From a virus, in IMG/VR virus record IMGVR_UViG_3300025121_000002, positions 64,001-85,057 of that record: a stretch of 21,057 bases of DNA; one strand, given 5' to 3'. Both the position numbers and the translations under genes were made by a program. Positions 13,234-19,852 of this stretch are shown here, piece by piece. Numbering within the stretch: position 1 is the first letter of the stretch; every line of letters starts with the position of its first letter. The notes beneath the pieces were generated by a model, which was not told the origin of the DNA, did not search any database, and worked only from the letters and a program-made list of their open reading frames with translations.

Positions 13234-13437
13234 TTGTCACTTAACAACAATATCTACGTGTTGTTTATTGACAACAGTATTATTATTTTTAATGGTAAGT
13301 ATAAGATAAAGATTGATCAACTAGACAAGTATAGTAGTATTAGTATTACTTATAAGAAGATACTAGATGTAGTAGATAAACTAATAGAGCTAACTTTGGG
13401 TATAGTATGGGCTTGTATGTTTAGTGATGCATGAGAT
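13234..13437 (+). pseudogene. Possible degraded small gene
   Basis: An open frame of 66 codons from a TTG directly after a TAG, with coding-like composition (NGKYKIKIDQLDKYSS, then ILDVVDKLIELT) but no ATG near its beginning and no ribosome-binding site. Two TTGT/ACAA inverted repeats overlap its first 40 bp. It may be a decayed relative of the small genes downstream, or chance. Low confidence. Confidence 0.25.
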
Positions 13438-14000
13438 TACAGAGAGATAACGTGAGAAGTTAATGATTACAGGTAGATAGAAATTATACTATTAATACTA
13501 TTACCATATATATTCGATAGTTTACATCATTTAATCTGTTCTCGGTATAATTTATTTATTGTAATAAAACCATACCATACAATTTAGTCTGATGTCCCTA
13601 GAGAACGTTAGCTAACATACCGTAATTAATTTTAACAATTAATCACGTGTTACGATGTACTCATTTCGCTATCGTTTCACTACGCTGCATTCGTGTTAAC
13701 ATGCTTAACGCAGATAACTTAGTTAACAGATTGTTTAGTTTTGTATAATATACTAATTTGTATATCTATACAGATACTTGATAAATCGATTTAACACACT
13801 GTTTCAGACACTATTCAATAATTACTAGATGTTAGCCGAAAATCATAAAACATAGCCCGAAAAAATAATTCAATTTTAGAATTATATCAGTGAGTTATCA
13901 TATAAAAAAGTTAGCTAAGATCTTTTTGATCGTTCTGCTACATAACTGTATTACTTTATGTTCCATAAATATTATTGACAACTTAGCTGTTTTGATGTGG

Positions 14001-14029
14001 TTGACTTTTTGATGCGGTTGTGTTAAGAT
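14001..14029 (+). promoter_or_regulatory. Sigma-70-type promoter P6
   Basis: TTGACT (14001-14006), 17 bp, TAAGAT (14024-14029). The predicted transcription start coincides with an ATG at 14036. It would drive the small-gene cluster that follows. Confidence 0.6.
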
Positions 14030-14068
14030 TTTTATATGAACAACGAAAAAATAAAAAAGGTAAATAAT

Positions 14069-14254
14069 ATGAAGTTTGAATTCTTAAGAACTAAGTATCT
14101 TATGTTAGTAGCTAAGTTAACTTATATCAAGATGACCTATGATCTTGAGGATAAGGACACTATCTACATGATAGAAAAATTTGAAAATCTTATCAATTGT
14201 TTCAAGAAGATAATAGCACGTAGAGACCAACAAAGAATATTTATTAAAGATTGA
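14069..14254 (+). CDS. 61-residue helical unknown protein
   Basis: The start at 14069 is chosen because AAAAAAGG lies 8 nt upstream and the in-frame ATG at 14036 falls on the predicted transcription start of P6. Residues 1-30 form an amphipathic helix (start MKFEFLRTKYLMLVAKL). The remainder is charged and helical, with a basic end RRDQQRIFIKD. First gene after the non-coding region. If the 14036 ATG were used, translation would be leaderless and add 11 residues. Confidence 0.65.
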   Translation: MKFEFLRTKYLMLVAKLTYIKMTYDLEDKDTIYMIEKFENLINCFKKIIARRDQQRIFIKD

Positions 14255-14263
14255 GGTGATACG

Positions 14264-14338
14264 ATGAAAAACGATAACTTTGTGTTTATTTTAACATTCA
14301 GTGTGTTTATGGTTATATTAGTAACTAATTTAATATAA
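14264..14338 (+). CDS. 24-residue membrane micropeptide
   Basis: GAGGTGAT precedes the ATG. Translation: MKNDNFVFILTF, then SVFMVILVTNLI; residues 6-24 form a single transmembrane helix. Ribosome site, spacing and position in a run of closely packed genes make it credible despite its size. Function unknown. Confidence 0.5.
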   Translation: MKNDNFVFILTFSVFMVILVTNLI

Positions 14339-14355
14339 AATCGTTCAGGAGTGAT

Positions 14356-14568
14356 ATGAAGTTATTACTTAACGGTATTGAGATTGTTAGAGCTATAAGT
14401 ATTAAAGAGTTAAAGAGTAGAGTTAACAAGTTAAAAGTAATTCAAGTTAACAACGTTCTTAATTTAGTTAGTATTATATTTGAAACTAATAACGGTATAA
14501 TGGAGTACATTATTATCTGTAATTCTAATAAGTCTAGTCGATTTGTTTATAAAGTATTAAAGGACTAA
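14356..14568 (+). CDS. 70-residue unknown protein
   Basis: AGGAGTGAT precedes the ATG. Alternating strands and helices (start MKLLLNGIEIVRAISIKEL, later VLNLVSIIFET) and a strand IMEYIIIC (49-56) suggest a compact alpha/beta fold. The gene ends 3 bp before a repeated hairpin element. Confidence 0.66.
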   Translation: MKLLLNGIEIVRAISIKELKSRVNKLKVIQVNNVLNLVSIIFETNNGIMEYIIICNSNKSSRFVYKVLKD

Positions 14569-14570
14569 TA

Positions 14571-14620
14571 TTACTGAACGTACATTCCTGAATGGAATGA
14601 AGAATAATGAGGTATATATG
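14571..14620 (+). repeat. Repeated hairpin leader element, copy A
   Basis: The stem CATTCC (14583-14588)/GGAATG (14594-14599) has the loop TGAAT and is preceded by TTACTGAACGTA. GAGGT follows and then the ATG at 14618. This 50-nt block is 46/50 identical to the block at 15880-15929; all four differences are transitions. It always sits directly before a start codon, so it would be part of the 5' untranslated region of the following gene. Confidence 0.7.
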
Positions 14621-14797
14621 GATAAAATTTATAACTATGAGATATCAGGAATAGACACTAAGGATTATCCAGATTTTTGTGATGCATATGTTAGTTATGC
14701 AGAACATGAGGATGGTACACCACTAACAGATGAAGAGCTTGATGAAGTCAATGAGAGTGGTATGGTATATGAACTTGTTATCAACTATTTATTTTAA
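14618..14797 (+). CDS. 59-residue acidic unknown protein
   Basis: The start at 14618 is preferred because GAGGT lies just upstream. An in-frame ATG at 14597 lies inside the repeated element and has no ribosome site. The protein is strongly acidic (DGTPLTDEELDEVNESG, 37-53) and includes DYPDFCDAYVSYAEHEDG, resembling small acidic phage proteins that might mimic DNA. No family recognised. Confidence 0.68.
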   Translation: MDKIYNYEISGIDTKDYPDFCDAYVSYAEHEDGTPLTDEELDEVNESGMVYELVINYLF

Positions 14798-14810
14798 CTA
14801 AGGATGGTAT

Positions 14811-14981
14811 ATGGATATTAAATATAAGATAGTTTATGAAGATAGCGGTTATAATGGTTTATACTTCTTTTTTATTTACTTTAAACGTGGGTCAATTACT
14901 AATTGGGTTATAGCATCTTCACATTCGTTTAAAACCAAAGAAGAAGCTCAACACCATATAAATACCGTTTTAAAAGCTTAA
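14811..14981 (+). CDS. 56-residue unknown protein
   Basis: AAGGATGGT precedes the ATG. A three-strand/one-helix pattern: YKIVYEDSGYNGLYFFFIYF, then WVIASSHSFKTKEEAQHHI, the second part matching the common SFKTKEEA-type strand-helix element of small phage proteins. Translated length and gap fit the neighbours. Function unknown. Confidence 0.64.
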   Translation: MDIKYKIVYEDSGYNGLYFFFIYFKRGSITNWVIASSHSFKTKEEAQHHINTVLKA

Positions 14982-15001
14982 CTCGTTTTTAGGCTATGTT
15001 T

Positions 15002-15010
15002 TGTGATAAT
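15002..15010 (+). promoter_or_regulatory. Extended -10 promoter candidate
   Basis: TGTGATAAT is an extended -10 (TG-n-TATAAT type). No good -35 box lies 16-18 bp upstream. The flanking sequence, GTTTTTA then GGCTATGTT, resembles the spacer of P3, as if it were a weakened copy of that promoter. Confidence 0.35.
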
Positions 15011-15059
15011 TAGAGGCATATAAGAGATTGACCTTAACTGTTTAACAAAGGATAAAATT

Positions 15060-15212
15060 ATGGACCGATATTTAATAAATTATATAGATTGTTTTAACTG
15101 TATGCATACAACTAAGGATAGTTACACTCATAAAGAAATGATAGATATGTTAGATATACTAAGTAACTTTAAATCTATCTTAGTTGTAAATGTAAATAAG
15201 ATAACTGAATAA
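15060..15212 (+). CDS. 50-residue unknown protein
   Basis: AAAGGATAAA precedes the ATG. Translation opens MDRYLINYIDCFNCMHTT with Cys11 and Cys14, followed by a helix (KEMIDMLDILSNF) and a strand (SILVVNVNKI). Size and packing match neighbours. No motif recognised. Confidence 0.6.
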   Translation: MDRYLINYIDCFNCMHTTKDSYTHKEMIDMLDILSNFKSILVVNVNKITE

Positions 15213-15223
15213 TAACATTGAGA

Positions 15224-15256
15224 GGTAATATTACCGAACGGAGTAAGGTATATATG
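15224..15256 (+). repeat. Repeated leader element, hairpin-less variant
   Basis: The palindrome GGTAATATTACC (15224-15235) runs into CGAACGGAGTAAGGTATATATG, which joins the start (TTACCGAACG) and end (AGG/GGGTATATATG) of the 14571/15880 element without the CATTCC hairpin. It looks like a deletion variant of that leader. Confidence 0.55.
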
Positions 15257-15397
15257 TATAAAATAGAATGTATTTATAAGTGTGGTAACTATATGTTTGT
15301 GAGTAACTTAAGTCAAGATAGACTTGACTTCTTTTTGGATAACTTAGTTTTAGATAGAAATGTTTTAAAGGTTATTGTTAGCCGAGAGGAGATATAA
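15254..15397 (+). CDS. 47-residue unknown protein
   Basis: AAGG lies 6 nt before the ATG at the end of the repeat variant. Translation opens MYKIECIYKCGNYMFVSNL and ends KVIVSREEI. It has a beta hairpin followed by an amphipathic helix (DRLDFFLDNLVLD). Cys6 and Cys10 could be metal ligands. Function unknown. Confidence 0.6.
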   Translation: MYKIECIYKCGNYMFVSNLSQDRLDFFLDNLVLDRNVLKVIVSREEI

Positions 15398-15420
15398 TAT
15401 CAAACAAAGTGAGGTATAAT

Positions 15421-15498
15421 ATGTTACCACATATAATATTTATAATTGGTTTAATAGGAATATTAGTAGCTGCATATATAACTTTTAATCATAAATAG
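15421..15498 (+). CDS. 25-residue membrane micropeptide
   Basis: GAGGTATAAT precedes the ATG. Residues 3-21 (start PHIIFIIGLIGILVAAYI) form one transmembrane helix; the tail is FNHK. With the peptides at 14264, 19710 and 19853 it belongs to a set of single-helix micropeptides. Function unknown. Confidence 0.5.
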   Translation: MLPHIIFIIGLIGILVAAYITFNHK

Positions 15499-15507
15499 GA
15501 GATTTTT

Positions 15508-15828
15508 ATGAACAATCAATCATATACTGAATATTACAATGAGTTACAACGTGAAGAAAAAAGAAAAAACACTAGAGATATAATCAAAGATATAGTACAA
15601 TTTAATCGATATGAGAACAAAGACGTTGTTATAATAGGTAGTTTTAAATTAAATGAAGTCTATGAAGACTTAACCGATCAACTATTAAAGTTGTGTGTTA
15701 TCGATCGTTTCAAAGAAATACATTTAAAAAGCTATAACAAAGATTATAAATATAAAGAATTTGTTAAGTTAGTTGGTAATAAAAGAAAATTACATAAAAT
15801 GTATAAACAGATTTTAGGTATTGAATAG
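15508..15828 (+). CDS. Basic helical unknown protein
   Basis: 106 residues, AGGAG upstream. The N-terminal helix is highly charged (YYNELQREEKRKNTRDIIKD). A central strand KDVVIIGSF (38-46) is followed by helices and a lysine-rich end (VGNKRKLHKMYKQIL). The shape suggests nucleic-acid contact. No family recognised. Confidence 0.7.
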   Translation: MNNQSYTEYYNELQREEKRKNTRDIIKDIVQFNRYENKDVVIIGSFKLNEVYEDLTDQLLKLCVIDRFKEIHLKSYNKDYKYKEFVKLVGNKRKLHKMYKQILGIE

Positions 15829-15834
15829 TGATAT

Positions 15835-15851
15835 CATTACTGAATGTAATG
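15835..15851 (+). repeat. Hairpin element variant with compensatory base pair
   Basis: CATTAC (15835-15840) pairs with GTAATG (15846-15851) around TGAAT. Loop and flanking GAAG are the same as in the 14571 and 15880 elements. One C:G pair of their CATTCC/GGAATG stem is replaced by A:T, keeping the pairing perfect. It is not directly followed by a gene but precedes the next copy by 29 bp. Confidence 0.6.
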
Positions 15852-15879
15852 AAGTATATTAAAAGATATTGAGGTATCA

Positions 15880-15929
15880 TTACCGAACGTACATTCCTGA
15901 ATGGAATGAAGGATAGTGGGGTATATATG
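15880..15929 (+). repeat. Repeated hairpin leader element, copy B
   Basis: The stem CATTCC (15892-15897)/GGAATG (15903-15908) has the loop TGAAT. GGGGT then precedes the ATG at 15927. Same 50-nt arrangement as at 14571-14620, including an in-frame upstream ATG seven codons before the chosen start. Confidence 0.7.
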
Positions 15930-16253
15930 AACAAATTTGATGGTATAATTAAAAAGCATGGTATTGAAAACTTAGTTATATCCAAAAAGCAATTAAAAGA
16001 AGGTGATACTATATTAATAAGTACATATAACAAAATAATGGAAACTAAGGTTATAAGTTTATTAAATAATATATGCGGTTATGAAAATTATATAATTGTA
16101 GATAACGATAGTTATTTAGATCTATCAAATACCTTAGTTATTAAGGTTAACAAAGAGATAAAAGAAAAAAATAGATGTTCTTGTGGGGCTAAGTATACTA
16201 GTAATCCTAATTATCACTTAAGTTATTGTGATTGTTTTAAAAGTAATTATTAA
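15927..16253 (+). CDS. Unknown protein with C-terminal C-x-C...C-x-C motif
   Basis: 108 residues, start chosen by GGGGT at 15918-15922. The first 75 residues are alpha/beta and include GDTILISTYNKIMETKVISL, like a small barrel. The C-terminus RCSCGAKYTSNPNYHLSYCDC (83-103) is a metal-binding knuckle seen in several phage proteins, with His in between. Function unknown. Confidence 0.74.
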   Translation: MNKFDGIIKKHGIENLVISKKQLKEGDTILISTYNKIMETKVISLLNNICGYENYIIVDNDSYLDLSNTLVIKVNKEIKEKNRCSCGAKYTSNPNYHLSYCDCFKSNY

Positions 16254-16292
16254 TAAAGAAGAGATATAATAACGTTTAAATAGGAGATGTTT

Positions 16293-17075
16293 ATGAATGA
16301 AAATACAATAGTGTGTCCTACAAATGCAACAACTAGTTATAATGTTACCGAAAAGTATAAGTTTCAATCTACTAAGGATATTATTAGTTTTTTTGAGTCT
16401 CAAGGGTTTATGTTAGCTAATAAAAAGATCTGTAAGGTTAGAAATAGATCTAAACAAGGCTTTCAAAAACATATGTTACGGTTTAATCATGAGGCGTTAA
16501 GGATTGATGATCAAAACACGTTACAAGTCTTAGTTAAGAATAGTCATGATGGATCAAGCTCTCTTCAAATTAATCTAGGTATATATAGGCTTGTATGTTC
16601 AAATGGTATGGTTATAGGTAGAGAATTTGTTGGTTATAATTTAAAACATATAGGTCATAACTTCTATATTAAATTAGAAGAATCTTTAAAAGAATTGATA
16701 GTAGCTGCACCTAAATACAAAGAAATGATTATAAGAATGCAGAATGTTAACTTAACCAATGATCAAAAAGACGAAATTATAAAAAAAGCGGTTAACTTGA
16801 GGCTACAAAGCATTGAAAATGTGGATAACGTTGACGTTAGTCGTTCTTTTAGTCCTATTAGAATAGAAGATAATACCAATGACTTATATACTGTACTTAA
16901 TTTGGTACAAGAGAGAGTTATTAGAGGCGGTATAAAATATACAACAAAGACTGTAAATGAAAATAACGTTGTTGAGATTAAAAATCATTCAACTAAAAAA
17001 ATTAATAGTATTGATAAAGATTTGGAGTTAAATAAGAATTTGTTTGATATAGTATCTTCTTATTTAGTAGCTTAA
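16293..17075 (+). CDS. DUF932 family phage protein
   Basis: 260 residues from the ATG at 16293, 6 nt after AGGAG; the ATG at 16287 is too close to that site. Typical DUF932 blocks are present: the N-terminal STKDIISFFESQGF (24-37), GFQKHMLRFNH (52-62), NSHDGSSSLQINLGIYRLVCSNGM (81-104) and a helical second half. Members occur widely in phages, plasmids and integrative elements; no activity is established. It is followed 12 bp later by the DUF4116 gene and shares its GAGGT-type ribosome site style. Confidence 0.86.
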   Translation: MNENTIVCPTNATTSYNVTEKYKFQSTKDIISFFESQGFMLANKKICKVRNRSKQGFQKHMLRFNHEALRIDDQNTLQVLVKNSHDGSSSLQINLGIYRLVCSNGMVIGREFVGYNLKHIGHNFYIKLEESLKELIVAAPKYKEMIIRMQNVNLTNDQKDEIIKKAVNLRLQSIENVDNVDVSRSFSPIRIEDNTNDLYTVLNLVQERVIRGGIKYTTKTVNENNVVEIKNHSTKKINSIDKDLELNKNLFDIVSSYLVA

Positions 17076-17087
17076 TGAGGTATATGT

Positions 17088-17765
17088 ATGACACAATATG
17101 AAAAAGACTTAGCTGCTGTTAAACAAAATGGTTATGCTTTGAAATATGTTGAACATCAAACTCCCGAATTATGTTTAGCTGCTGTTAATCAATATGGTTA
17201 TGCTTTACAATTTGTTAAGCATCAAACAGAAGAAATATGTTTAGCTGCTGTTAAACAAAATGGTTATGCTTTGAAATATGTTAAACATCAGACAGAAGAA
17301 ATATATTTAGCTGCTGTTAAAGAGAATGGTATGGCTTTACAATTTGTTAAACATCAAACAGAAGAAATATGTTTAGCTGCTGTTAAACAAGACGGTTATG
17401 CTTTGAAATATGTTAAACATCAAACAGAAGAAATTTGTTTAGCTGCTGTTAAACAAGACGGTTATACTTTGGAATATGTTAACCATCAAACAGAAGAATT
17501 ATGTTTAGCTGCTGTTAAACAAAATGGTTATGTTATACAATATGTTGAATATCAAACAGAAGAAATATGTTTAGCTGCGGTTATAGAGAATGGTTATGCT
17601 TTATGTTGGGTTAAACATCAAACAGAAGAATTGTGTTTAATTGCAGTCAATCAAGACGTTCGTGCATTGTATTATGTTAAGTCTGAAATTAAAACTAAAG
17701 AGTTTATGTTACGTTGCCTTGAAAATAATATAGCTTGTATAAAATATATGGAGATAGAATGCTAA
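17088..17765 (+). CDS. DUF4116 repeat protein
   Basis: 225 residues made of about nine copies of a 22-residue unit, consensus TEEICLAAVKQNGYALKYV-KHQ, plus a degenerate C-terminal unit. Each is a helix-turn-helix-like alpha repeat, so the whole should be a superhelical solenoid for protein binding. DUF4116 proteins occur in bacteria and phages; function unknown. Units 1-2 and 3-4 alternate KYV and QFV endings and share long identical DNA stretches, a sign of recent 132-bp duplication. The ribosome site GAGG precedes the ATG. Its stop overlaps the PhaR-like gene. A paralogue begins at 20931. Confidence 0.9.
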   Translation: MTQYEKDLAAVKQNGYALKYVEHQTPELCLAAVNQYGYALQFVKHQTEEICLAAVKQNGYALKYVKHQTEEIYLAAVKENGMALQFVKHQTEEICLAAVKQDGYALKYVKHQTEEICLAAVKQDGYTLEYVNHQTEELCLAAVKQNGYVIQYVEYQTEEICLAAVIENGYALCWVKHQTEELCLIAVNQDVRALYYVKSEIKTKEFMLRCLENNIACIKYMEIEC

Positions 17766-18016
17766 TTAGAAAATATAAAAATAGAAAAATGTATTGTTCT
17801 GAATTGAATAGATGTTTAAAACTAAATGATATTAGTAAGTTAGTTAAAAAAGATATTACTTTACAAGTATTAGATTATAATGACGTTGATGTTACAAACG
17901 AAATATTAAAGATGATACTAGTTAACTGTAATATACCAATACAACAACTAATAGAACTTATAAACCAATACTATGAGGTGAAAGATGATAAAAACGAAGG
18001 AACAAGCGATAACTAG
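17759..18016 (+). CDS. Stand-alone PhaR-type (PHA/PHB accumulation regulator) DNA-binding domain
   Basis: 85 residues from the ATG at 17759 (GGAGAT upstream), overlapping the previous stop as ATGCTAA. Residues 3-12 (IRKYKNRKMY) match the IKKYPNRRLYD opening of the PhaR N-terminal domain. The next 40 residues follow its plan: LKLNDISKLVKKDITLQVLD (25-44), then VTNEILKMILVN (48-59), as in PHB_acc_N. In bacteria PhaR is a repressor that also binds polyhydroxyalkanoate granules. Here there is only a DNA-binding-sized part plus a short C-terminal tail. A phage regulator acting on its own or host promoters is the inference. Confidence 0.78.
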   Translation: MLIRKYKNRKMYCSELNRCLKLNDISKLVKKDITLQVLDYNDVDVTNEILKMILVNCNIPIQQLIELINQYYEVKDDKNEGTSDN

Positions 18017-18131
18017 AATTCGATATTTAGATGATCTATATTTTGAGACTGAAAAGGATAAACAAGGATTGATATTACTAGAAATATATGTTATATTACA
18101 TAGATTAGCAACAAACTATTATGGAGAATAG
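17985..18131 (+). CDS. 48-residue helical unknown protein
   Basis: GAGGTGAAAG precedes the ATG, inside the end of the PhaR-like gene. Translation opens MIKTKEQAITRIRYLDDLYF and continues with a helix GLILLEIYVILHRLATNYYGE. The second half is amphipathic and hydrophobic. It ends 3 bp before the PcfJ-like gene. Confidence 0.6.
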   Translation: MIKTKEQAITRIRYLDDLYFETEKDKQGLILLEIYVILHRLATNYYGE

Positions 18132-18134
18132 AAA

Positions 18135-18845
18135 ATGAGTAATTACAAACAAATAGTTAACTTATCAGAATCAATCAACAAAGAAGAAATTAATTATTGG
18201 ATTGATCACAATCTTAATAATTATTTAAAAACTAGTCTAGAAAATGTTAGTGAAATAGAGCATATAATTGACTTCTTTTTATCAAAAAAAGAAAAAATCA
18301 GACTTCATAAAATGAGCTATCAAGTAGCCGTTGAACTATCAAAACAATGGATTGAAAAACTAAATAAAAAGTCTGGTGAAATTATAGAAACAGAAGAAGA
18401 TACTGAATTGTTATTTAAATTTAAAAACGGTTTTAGAGTGGTTAAATTAGTGTCTGAATCAAGTTATAAAAGAGAAGGCTTATTAATGAGTCATTGTGTA
18501 GCAAGTTACTACGCCAAATCGAATATTGAGATTGTTAGTTTAAGAGATGTAAACAATAAACCGCATTGTACAATTGAATTTCAAAAGACTAACAACGTTA
18601 TTAATCAAATAAAAGGTAAGGGAAACGGTAGTATACATCCTAAGTATATTAAAGCTGTAATTAAAATTCTTAAGAAGTTTAACGTTGAAATTCGAGAGAG
18701 TGAATTGAAAAACTTAGGTTATATTAATTTAAATGAAAAACAATGGTTATACTTAGAAGAAAATTTTGAAAATCTAAAGTGGATTATGTTTAATAATACT
18801 AAATTTTTATATACTAATTTAAAATATAAAAGAATTCATAAATAA
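18135..18845 (+). CDS. PcfJ-like protein
   Basis: 236 residues, GGAGAA upstream. The conserved core is LLMSHCVASYY (116-126), EIVSLRD (132-138), CTIEFQKTNNVINQIKGKGN (145-164) and a following helix IKAVIKILKKF, matching PcfJ-like proteins named after a plasmid conjugation gene and common in phages. His120 and Cys121 are invariant-looking and might form an active site, but no activity is known. The N-terminal 80 residues are helical and charged. The C-terminal part has repeated NLxxLxW/NTKFLY-like segments. It lies in one operon with DUF4116 and PhaR-like genes. Confidence 0.78.
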   Translation: MSNYKQIVNLSESINKEEINYWIDHNLNNYLKTSLENVSEIEHIIDFFLSKKEKIRLHKMSYQVAVELSKQWIEKLNKKSGEIIETEEDTELLFKFKNGFRVVKLVSESSYKREGLLMSHCVASYYAKSNIEIVSLRDVNNKPHCTIEFQKTNNVINQIKGKGNGSIHPKYIKAVIKILKKFNVEIRESELKNLGYINLNEKQWLYLEENFENLKWIMFNNTKFLYTNLKYKRIHK

Positions 18846-18869
18846 CAGCCTTTTTATTAAAAAAGTGGT

Positions 18870-18875
18870 TATAAT
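18870..18875 (+). promoter_or_regulatory. Possible -10 box before the GP88-like gene
   Basis: TATAAT follows the AT-only inverted repeat CTTTTT/AAAAAG (18850-18865). The -35 region AGCCTT is poor, so the promoter is weak or activator-dependent. The start would fall around 18882, 20 nt before the ATG at 18903. Confidence 0.35.
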
Positions 18876-18902
18876 TTGAATTATGTTTACTATGAGGTAT
18901 AT

Positions 18903-19514
18903 ATGAAAGAAAAAAAGAAATTTAGTTTAGTTGAAAATAATATCAAAGTAGATGCTTTAATATGGAATTTACCAGCTATTATTACATGTAAAGCAAACTT
19001 AGAATGTCATAAGTATTGTTATTGCAAAAAAGATAAACGTTTTCCAAGTGTTGAGGTTAGCCGAACTAATAATTTACAATTCAGTAAGTCAACAGACTTT
19101 GTAAATGAACTAACTAACGCTATTAAAAGTAATAAAAAGCATTCAACGGTTAGACTTCACGCGTCGGGTGATTTTTATAGTGTTCAATACATAAGTGATT
19201 GGTATAAAATAATAAGTAATTGTCCAGAAGTAACTTTTTATGCTTACACAAAACGTGATGATCTATTTACTAAAGAGATATTAGCCGAAAAGCCTAACAA
19301 CTTAACTTTGATATTTAGCGTTGATGGTTTATTTGAGACAATTCAAGACATACCAAATATCGATGTTCCACAAGGTTATAACAAGATAGCATTTGTAACA
19401 AAAAATGATACAAATTGTGTTGCTCAAAAAGACGATGATAAAAAATGTATTAGTGGTTGTAAGAAATGCTTGAAGTCATGTAAAGAAAATATTATTGTAT
19501 TTAAAAAACATTAA
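18903..19514 (+). CDS. GP88-like Cys-rich protein
   Basis: 203 residues from the ATG at 18903, which has GAGGT upstream; an in-frame TTG at 18876 does not. N-terminal CKANLECHKYCYCKK (29-43) supplies four Cys. RLHASGDFYSVQYISDWYKI and FYAYTKR are the hallmark of the mycobacteriophage Gp88 family (GP88). The C-terminus has five more Cys in C-x6-to-8 spacing (start CVAQKDDDKKCISGC). Such Cys content suggests bound metal or an iron-sulfur cluster; the family's reaction is unknown. Located next to a PcfJ-like gene. Confidence 0.82.
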   Translation: MKEKKKFSLVENNIKVDALIWNLPAIITCKANLECHKYCYCKKDKRFPSVEVSRTNNLQFSKSTDFVNELTNAIKSNKKHSTVRLHASGDFYSVQYISDWYKIISNCPEVTFYAYTKRDDLFTKEILAEKPNNLTLIFSVDGLFETIQDIPNIDVPQGYNKIAFVTKNDTNCVAQKDDDKKCISGCKKCLKSCKENIIVFKKH

Positions 19515-19531
19515 TTTTTGGAGATATAGAA

Positions 19532-19720
19532 ATGACTAAATATAAATTTACAGATCTTTCACCAGAGGCTAAATTAAATGCAATGTTAGATTATATTAGT
19601 GGTTGGCAACAAACACATAATGACGATCCTTTCGATTTAACGGATGCAGAAAGTGCTTGTCTCGATCTTAATGATGAATTATTTTATAACGAAAAAGGAG
19701 AATTACTAGATGAATATTAA
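19532..19720 (+). CDS. Small conserved phage-type protein
   Basis: 62 residues, GGAGAT upstream. YKFTDLSPEAKLNAMLDYIS (4-23) is the common YxFxxLxPEAKxxA opening of small phage proteins of unknown function. The rest is acidic (DPFDLTDAESACLDLNDEL). It overlaps the next micropeptide gene by 11 bp. Confidence 0.75.
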   Translation: MTKYKFTDLSPEAKLNAMLDYISGWQQTHNDDPFDLTDAESACLDLNDELFYNEKGELLDEY

Positions 19721-19844
19721 AACACTAACTGAAGCTATTATCTTAACATTAATATTACTAATACCTATTATCTATATTACTTATATTAGTTATGAGTACA
19801 TGAACACTATAAGTAATTTTAGTTATAGTATATTTTTAAATTAG
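19710..19844 (+). CDS. 44-residue membrane micropeptide
   Basis: AAAGGAG precedes the ATG. Residues 8-28 (start EAIILTLILLIPIIYITYI) form one transmembrane helix and the tail is Ser/Tyr/Asn-rich (NTISNFSYSIF). Overlap with the upstream gene indicates coupled expression. Function unknown. Confidence 0.55.
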   Translation: MNIKTLTEAIILTLILLIPIIYITYISYEYMNTISNFSYSIFLN

Positions 19845-19852
19845 GTGTAAAC

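Larger units (their letters stand above)
12720..14068. other. Long non-coding, repeat-rich region; origin or control-region candidate
   Basis: About 1.3 kb lacks any open frame with a ribosome-binding site, in a window otherwise nearly full of genes. It holds a long imperfect hairpin (12834-12888), an 18-bp direct repeat (12979-13029), scattered ATAACA/AACAT motifs to about 13090, hairpins at 13165-13182 and 13228-13275 (TGTTGT/ACAACA type), an ATTAATT/AATTAAT palindrome near 13630 and a promoter at 14001. The first 130 bp after 12750 are strikingly C-rich and G-poor on the plus strand. High AT content, iteron-like repeats and inverted repeats fit a replication origin or a master control region, but no known origin was recognised. 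Confidence 0.5.

Noticed and set aside
15029-15057. TTGACC-17-GATAAA as a promoter
   Set aside because: The -10 would overlap the ribosome-binding site and lie 3 bp before the start codon of the gene at 15060.
15764-16033. Reverse-strand open frame across the hairpin repeats
   Set aside because: It covers two forward genes and the repeat elements; hydrophobic content is what antisense of AT-rich coding DNA gives.
17120-17650. 66-bp tandem DNA repeats that could be read as a CRISPR-like or minisatellite array
   Set aside because: The repeats are in frame, encode the DUF4116 unit and have no unique spacers.
18850-18865. Intrinsic terminator after the PcfJ-like gene
   Set aside because: The stem consists almost only of A:T pairs and lacks a downstream T-run.
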